A stretch of 64,000 nucleotides of DNA from Acidobacteriota bacterium. Lineage in GTDB: Bacteria > Acidobacteriota > Terriglobia > Acidiferrales > UBA7541. The position numbers and the translations under genes are program-made. Below, piece after piece: positions 60,566 through 64,000 of this stretch (position 1 is its first letter; every line of letters starts with the position of its first letter). The notes below the pieces were generated by a model, which did no database searches, was not told the origin of the DNA, and saw nothing but the letters and a program-made list of their open reading frames with translations. The stretch spans positions 310,001 to 374,000 of the forward strand of contig JABCZN010000002.1 in the NCBI GenBank assembly GCA_013289665.1, read 5' to 3'.

Positions 60566-61306
60566 ATGACCGTCAACACTCCACCAAACAATCTGGCTTT
60601 CGAACTGTCCGACGCCGTCCGCCAGCTGTCTGAAAGGGATGAAACGCTGCGCGCTCTGATCGCGGAGACAGTGCCATTTCAGATCGATGTGGCCGACGCC
60701 CAATCGCCATACGAGGTGCTCATGGAATCGATTGCGTATCAATCGATTTCGGGCAAAGCCGCGGCGACGATTTTCGGGCGGATCAAGGCGCTTGGCTCGG
60801 ACGGGCGTCCGCCGACACCAGAGCAGATGCTGAAAATTCGAGCGGCGAAGCTGCGGAAAGCCGGATTATCCGGTGCCAAGGTTCTGGCGATGAAAGACCT
60901 GGCGACAAAGACGCTTGCCGGCATTGTGCCGACGCATGATGAGGCGGTGAAGCTCTCGGATGAGGAATTGGTCGAACGGCTCGTATCCGTCCGCGGCATC
61001 GGGGCGTGGACAGTGGAAATGTTCCTTATTTTCCGGCTCGGGCGTCCGGACGTCCTGCCAATTCACGATCTAGGCGTGAAAAAAGGCTGGGCCGTCGCCT
61101 ATGGCAAGAAGCACATGCCAAAACCAAAAGAGTTGCTGGAATTTGGCGAACGGTGGCGGCCCTACCGGACTGTCGCAAGCTGGTATATGTGGCGCGCGTT
61201 CGAACGCGCCGGCTACAAGGTCACGAACAAAATTCGCCCCAGACCCGTGAGAAGGAAGAAAAATCGCAAGGGGGGCGGAAAGAAAAAAGGGCGCAAGCAG
61301 CGATAG
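60566..61306 (+). CDS. DNA-3-methyladenine glycosylase (AlkA-type, HhH-GPD)
   Basis: About 246 residues. It removes alkylated purines in base excision repair. The HhH-GPD signature is LVSVRGIGAWTVEMFLIFRLGR, followed by LPIHDLGVKKGW with the catalytic Asp. The N-terminal FELSDAVRQLSERD and YQSISGKAAATIFGRI are typical of the short AlkA form. The last 25 residues are Arg/Lys-rich and probably bind DNA. I chose the ATG at 60566 because the frame upstream to 60533 has no family resemblance. Confidence 0.9.
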   Translation: MTVNTPPNNLAFELSDAVRQLSERDETLRALIAETVPFQIDVADAQSPYEVLMESIAYQSISGKAAATIFGRIKALGSDGRPPTPEQMLKIRAAKLRKAGLSGAKVLAMKDLATKTLAGIVPTHDEAVKLSDEELVERLVSVRGIGAWTVEMFLIFRLGRPDVLPIHDLGVKKGWAVAYGKKHMPKPKELLEFGERWRPYRTVASWYMWRAFERAGYKVTNKIRPRPVRRKKNRKGGGKKKGRKQR

Positions 61307-61339
61307 CAGCGTATTGCCTTCGTCAGGCAGAGAACACTT

Positions 61340-61816
61340 TCAGGTTTTTGTAGTTTCGCGGACCAGCAGATACATGCCAGCGAGGCCAAGTAGCAGCACC
61401 GCGCCTTCGAAAGTGACGGAACGGTGATGCAAACGATTGAATTCCACGCGGCGCGGATCCGTTTCCGGTGTGTTTTCGACCGATACCATTTCCTTTTTCA
61501 GCAATTCCATGCGCTTGCTCACACTAGATTGTGACGCGGCCGTCAGCAGCACCATCAACACGACGCAGAGTGCAGCAGCATTCGTGAAGCTGCCGAAATC
61601 GTGAGTGCGGGCCAGCCGGGCAGCCAAAAAGACAAGCCCCAGAAAAACCCCCGCAAAGTGGAGCCGCGCCAGCGCGTAACCCACCATCATTCCCGCAGCG
61701 TCTCGATTTCCCAGGGTCGTAAACGCCCCGGGCGCCACCACAAAGCTGAGGAAAGCATCCGCCCCCAGCCACAGGCTCAGGCTTAGAAACTCAATCGTTC
61801 GGAAGAGAGTTGTCAC
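61340..61816 (-). CDS. DUF4149-like small membrane protein
   Basis: About 158 residues with four hydrophobic segments (FLSLSLWLGADAFLSFVVAP, LARLHFAGVFLGLVFLAARL, ALCVVLMVLLTAASQ and VTFEGAVLLLGLAGMYLLV). It matches the pattern of DUF4149 proteins, whose role is unknown. The GTG at 61816 (MTTLFRTIEF) gives the usual N-terminus right before helix one; a longer frame to 61894 looks unlike the family. It converges on the alkA-type gene. Confidence 0.75.
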   Translation of the reverse strand: MTTLFRTIEFLSLSLWLGADAFLSFVVAPGAFTTLGNRDAAGMMVGYALARLHFAGVFLGLVFLAARLARTHDFGSFTNAAALCVVLMVLLTAASQSSVSKRMELLKKEMVSVENTPETDPRRVEFNRLHHRSVTFEGAVLLLGLAGMYLLVRETTKT

Positions 61817-62096
61817 AGAGGATACCCATTCCACCGGTCCTGAGCAAACGGTGCCTACTTCACAAGCATATACAAGAACCAACGGATGGGCCAACAGCGG
61901 AGATCCGGACTTACCGCTCGGCGGCTTTGGACTTCGCGCGCCGGAAGATCTTGTCCGGGATCTCCAAAGTGGTCTTCATTCCGGCCATTCTCCCATATTT
62001 ATGGGAACACGGGCTGCTCCCTGCCTGGAATGCACTTACAGCCACGCGGGGCTTCAGATTCCGAACTCCGCAGAAAATGTAGCTTTGAACACAACC

Positions 62097-62122
62097 GGTT
62101 CACCACCTTTATGAGGTGAACC
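62097..62122. repeat. Hairpin downstream of tRNA-Val
   Basis: GGTTCACC and GGTGAACC form a perfect 8-bp stem with a ten-base loop, 28 bases past the 3' end of the tRNA on the minus strand. There is no T-run, so it may act in 3' processing rather than as a strict terminator. The rest of the 61895-62149 gap shows nothing recognisable. Confidence 0.45.
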
Positions 62123-62149
62123 AGATACAAGTGAGACAATTAGAAGGAA

Positions 62150-62225
62150 TGGTGGGCGATAAAGGATTTGAACCTTTGACCTCTCGCGTGTGAGGCGAGC
62201 GCTCTAACCGCTGAGCTAATCGCCC
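62150..62225 (-). tRNA. tRNA-Val (anticodon CAC)
   Basis: A 76-base cloverleaf on the minus strand. The acceptor pairs GGGCGAT with ATCGCCC; the D-arm contains GCTCAGCGGTTAGAGC; the anticodon stem CTCGC/GCGAG encloses CTCACAC, anticodon CAC for valine codon GUG; the T-arm has the GTTCAAATC loop. Discriminator A and an encoded CCA are present. Confidence 0.96.
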
Positions 62226-62331
62226 GTCTATTAACGGGTGCCCTTTGCAGGGAAACATTGTTGCAATCGGCCGAAACGCTTCGGCAACAACGCTCATCTA
62301 TTTAAGCAGGAACACCTGGGGTTTTCAACCG

Positions 62332-63279
62332 ATGCCGATCGCCACCTCTCACGTGGTTTCACAACTGCAGCGCTCCATTGCCCGCGCGATTTTCGGGAAG
62401 GAAGACGTCATCCAGCTTTCCCTGATCACGCTGCTGGCGCGCGGCCACCTGCTGATCGAAGACGTTCCCGGCACCGGGAAGACAACACTGGCGCAGGCGC
62501 TGGCCAAATCGTTTCACTGCTCGTTCCAGCGCATTCAATTCACCTCGGACCTGCTGCCCAGCGACGTCCTGGGCGTCAGCGTCTACAATCCCGAAACCCG
62601 CGAATTTGAATTTCGCCAGGGGCCGATTTTCGCAAACGTGGTCCTGGCCGACGAAATCAACCGCACCACACCGCGCACGCAATCCGCGCTTCTTGAAGCG
62701 ATGAACGAAGCCCAGGTGACCGTGGATGGCCGCACGCTGGCGCTGCCCCAACCATTTCTTGTGATCGCCACGCAGAATCCCGTGGAACATCACGGCACTT
62801 ACCCGCTGCCCGAATCGCAGCTCGACCGCTTCCTGATGCGCATCAAGATGGGATATCCCTCGCACGAAACTGAGAAAGAGATCTTGCGAAACCGCGCGAC
62901 AGACGATCCGATTGAGACTCTCGAGCCGGTTGCCGACGTCGCCGACGTAATGACCATGCAGCAGGCGGTGACCCGGATCAAGGTGGATTCGAGCCTGCAT
63001 GATTACGCGCTGGAGATCGTGAACCGCACGCGCAAGTCCGACCAGCTCGCCCTGGGCGTCAGCCCGCGCGGCACCCTGATGCTGCAACGGGCTGCGCAAG
63101 CGCGGGCATTTCTTGAAGGTCGCGACTTCTGCTTGCCTGACGATTTCAAGCAGCTGGCCGTGGCTGTGTTCTCACACCGCGTCGTCGCCAGCGCGCGCCA
63201 TGCTTCCCTGCAAAAGAAATCGGAGACTACCGAAAATGTTCTGCGGGAAATCGTGGAGTCCGTCCGCGTACCGCTCTAG
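62332..63279 (+). CDS. MoxR-family AAA+ ATPase
   Basis: About 315 residues. Walker A is EDVPGTGKTTLAQAL, Walker B VVLADEINRTTPRTQSALLEAM, sensor 1 ATQNPVEHHGTYPLPESQLDRF, and SPRGTLMLQRAAQARA lies in the lid domain. MoxR ATPases work with DUF58 and von Willebrand A proteins as chaperones for assembly of membrane or periplasmic complexes. I chose the ATG at 62332; the longer frame from 62245 overlaps a region close to the tRNA. A DUF58-type gene follows after 45 bases. Confidence 0.93.
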   Translation: MPIATSHVVSQLQRSIARAIFGKEDVIQLSLITLLARGHLLIEDVPGTGKTTLAQALAKSFHCSFQRIQFTSDLLPSDVLGVSVYNPETREFEFRQGPIFANVVLADEINRTTPRTQSALLEAMNEAQVTVDGRTLALPQPFLVIATQNPVEHHGTYPLPESQLDRFLMRIKMGYPSHETEKEILRNRATDDPIETLEPVADVADVMTMQQAVTRIKVDSSLHDYALEIVNRTRKSDQLALGVSPRGTLMLQRAAQARAFLEGRDFCLPDDFKQLAVAVFSHRVVASARHASLQKKSETTENVLREIVESVRVPL

Positions 63280-63324
63280 CGCGACACCGGCGATCACCAC
63301 CCTCTGGTCCTGGGAATTATAGAA

Positions 63325-64000
63325 ATGCCTTCGCTTATTTCCACGGTCAACGCTCTCCTCGCCAAATCCGACCGTCCCGCCGTGCGCGCTTTTTTCCTTT
63401 CGATGGCCGCGCTTTCGATTGCGCTGATTCTGGCGCTCTATTCCGGCGCCGCAGCCCAGCTTGGCAATCTGTTTCTGGCCAGCGCTTCGGCGCTCACCGC
63501 CCTGGTGGTCGCCGGATGGGTTGCCGTCACGCTGGTGCCCACACTGGCGAAACGCACACCACTGCGCTGGATCGGGTACCGTATGGAGTACCGCATCACG
63601 CGCTATGGCTGGATCTACATTCTCGGCATCGTGCTGGTGGCGCTGGCAGCGATCAACACCGGAAACAATTTATTGTTCCTGATTCTGGCCAGCCTGATTG
63701 CCAGCATCCTGATGTCCGGGATACTGTCGTCCATCACCCTCGCCGGCGTGGAATTGAAGCTCCATCTTCCGGAGCATATTTTCGCCGGGCAGTCCGTGCG
63801 CGCTTCCGTGGAATTGCGTAACGAAAAACTGACCATGCCGTCGTTCTCGTTGCGCGTCGAGGCGGCCAAAACGAAAGATCAGCCTGCCGCGGCTATGCTC
63901 GAAACCCCGGTGTACTTCCCCTACCTGCCCCGTCAGCAGGCGGTGAAACAAAGTGTCCCGCTGCTTTTTCTCCAGCGCGGCGTATACAGGCAAGAAGCTT
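63325..64000 (+). CDS. DUF58-type membrane protein, 5' part
   Basis: An open frame of 225 codons that runs off the right edge. It begins with a short soluble stretch, then two helices (AFFLSMAALSIALILALYSG, NLFLASASALTALVVAGWVAVTLVP) and two more after WIGYRMEYRITRYGW (IYILGIVLVALAAINTGNNLLFLILASL), then a beta-rich domain (LAGVELKLHLPEHIFAGQSVRASVELRNEK). That helix-pair plus immunoglobulin-like start is what DUF58 proteins show before the DUF58 domain proper, which would lie outside the window. The MoxR-DUF58 neighbourhood supports the call. Confidence 0.8.
   Translation, partial: MPSLISTVNALLAKSDRPAVRAFFLSMAALSIALILALYSGAAAQLGNLFLASASALTALVVAGWVAVTLVPTLAKRTPLRWIGYRMEYRITRYGWIYILGIVLVALAAINTGNNLLFLILASLIASILMSGILSSITLAGVELKLHLPEHIFAGQSVRASVELRNEKLTMPSFSLRVEAAKTKDQPAAAMLETPVYFPYLPRQQAVKQSVPLLFLQRGVYRQEA

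Noticed and set aside
62109..62297. Small open frame across the tRNA
   Set aside because: The region folds as tRNA-Val; the frame is the usual false protein read from a tRNA.

Overview
The window is one continuous chromosomal stretch of a moderately GC-rich bacterium, most likely an Acidobacteriota member. I infer this from the mix of gene families rather than from a marker tree: a Ser/Thr kinase fused to TPR repeats, a winged-helix/TPR regulator with a decayed PD40 (TolB-like) relative beside it, DUF2911 and DUF3106 proteins, ATPase-free MacB-like permeases, and short 'tcatcctgagg' inverted-repeat elements. No phage, IS element or CRISPR array is visible. Both ends cut through ordinary sequence; the last gene (DUF58-like) runs off the right edge.

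Layout. 0.2-4 kb: a CADD/PqqC-like diiron protein, an inverted-repeat element, and pnp-rpsO. 4-10 kb: DUF2911 protein, a SagB-type dehydrogenase with a small Lys-rich neighbour, a TPR kinase, an EamA transporter, a CGNR zinc-finger regulator. 10.4-13.6 kb: a membrane-anchored methyltransferase, then a tightly packed operon of a family-2 glycosyltransferase, two tandem animal-type 6-pyruvoyl-tetrahydropterin synthases and GTP cyclohydrolase I. 13.7-24.3 kb: TlpA thioredoxin, nicotinamidase, copC/copD, an adaptor plus two FtsX-type permeases without an ATPase, and a CsoR-controlled copper P-type ATPase with a clear double operator. 24.2-25.1 kb: a non-coding stretch that appears to hold two structured RNAs on opposite strands, each ending in an intrinsic terminator. 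25.1-29.8 kb: a Cys-rich exported protein, a diacylglycerol-glucosyltransferase-like enzyme, a PHP protein, two PAP2 phosphatases and CutC.

29.9-48.1 kb is a complete dcw cell-wall and division cluster on the minus strand in the order mraZ-rsmH-ftsL-ftsI-murE-murF-mraY-murD-ftsW-murG-murC-murB-ftsQ-ftsA-ftsZ. It starts at a promoter overlapped by five 10-bp MraZ-type repeats and ends in an intrinsic terminator after ftsZ. Divergent from it (48.3-51.6 kb) is a full PQQ locus, pqqA-B-C-D-E, with a strong hairpin between the 25-residue pqqA and pqqB, followed by a convergent MFS exporter.

53-64 kb: a possible protease relic, a winged-helix/TPR regulator, a PD40 pseudogene, an ECF sigma/anti-sigma/DUF3106 operon, a ZIP transporter, a YchF GTPase, AlkA-type glycosylase, a DUF4149-like membrane protein, tRNA-Val(CAC), and moxR with the start of a DUF58-type gene.

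The most interesting items are the glycosyltransferase-PTPS-PTPS-FolE operon (a possible glycosylated-pterin pathway), the CADD homologue with all residues proposed for self-sacrificing p-aminobenzoate synthesis, the pair of unidentified structured RNAs, and the orphan SagB with a small neighbour. All functional statements come from reading the sequence and from family knowledge; no searches were run.
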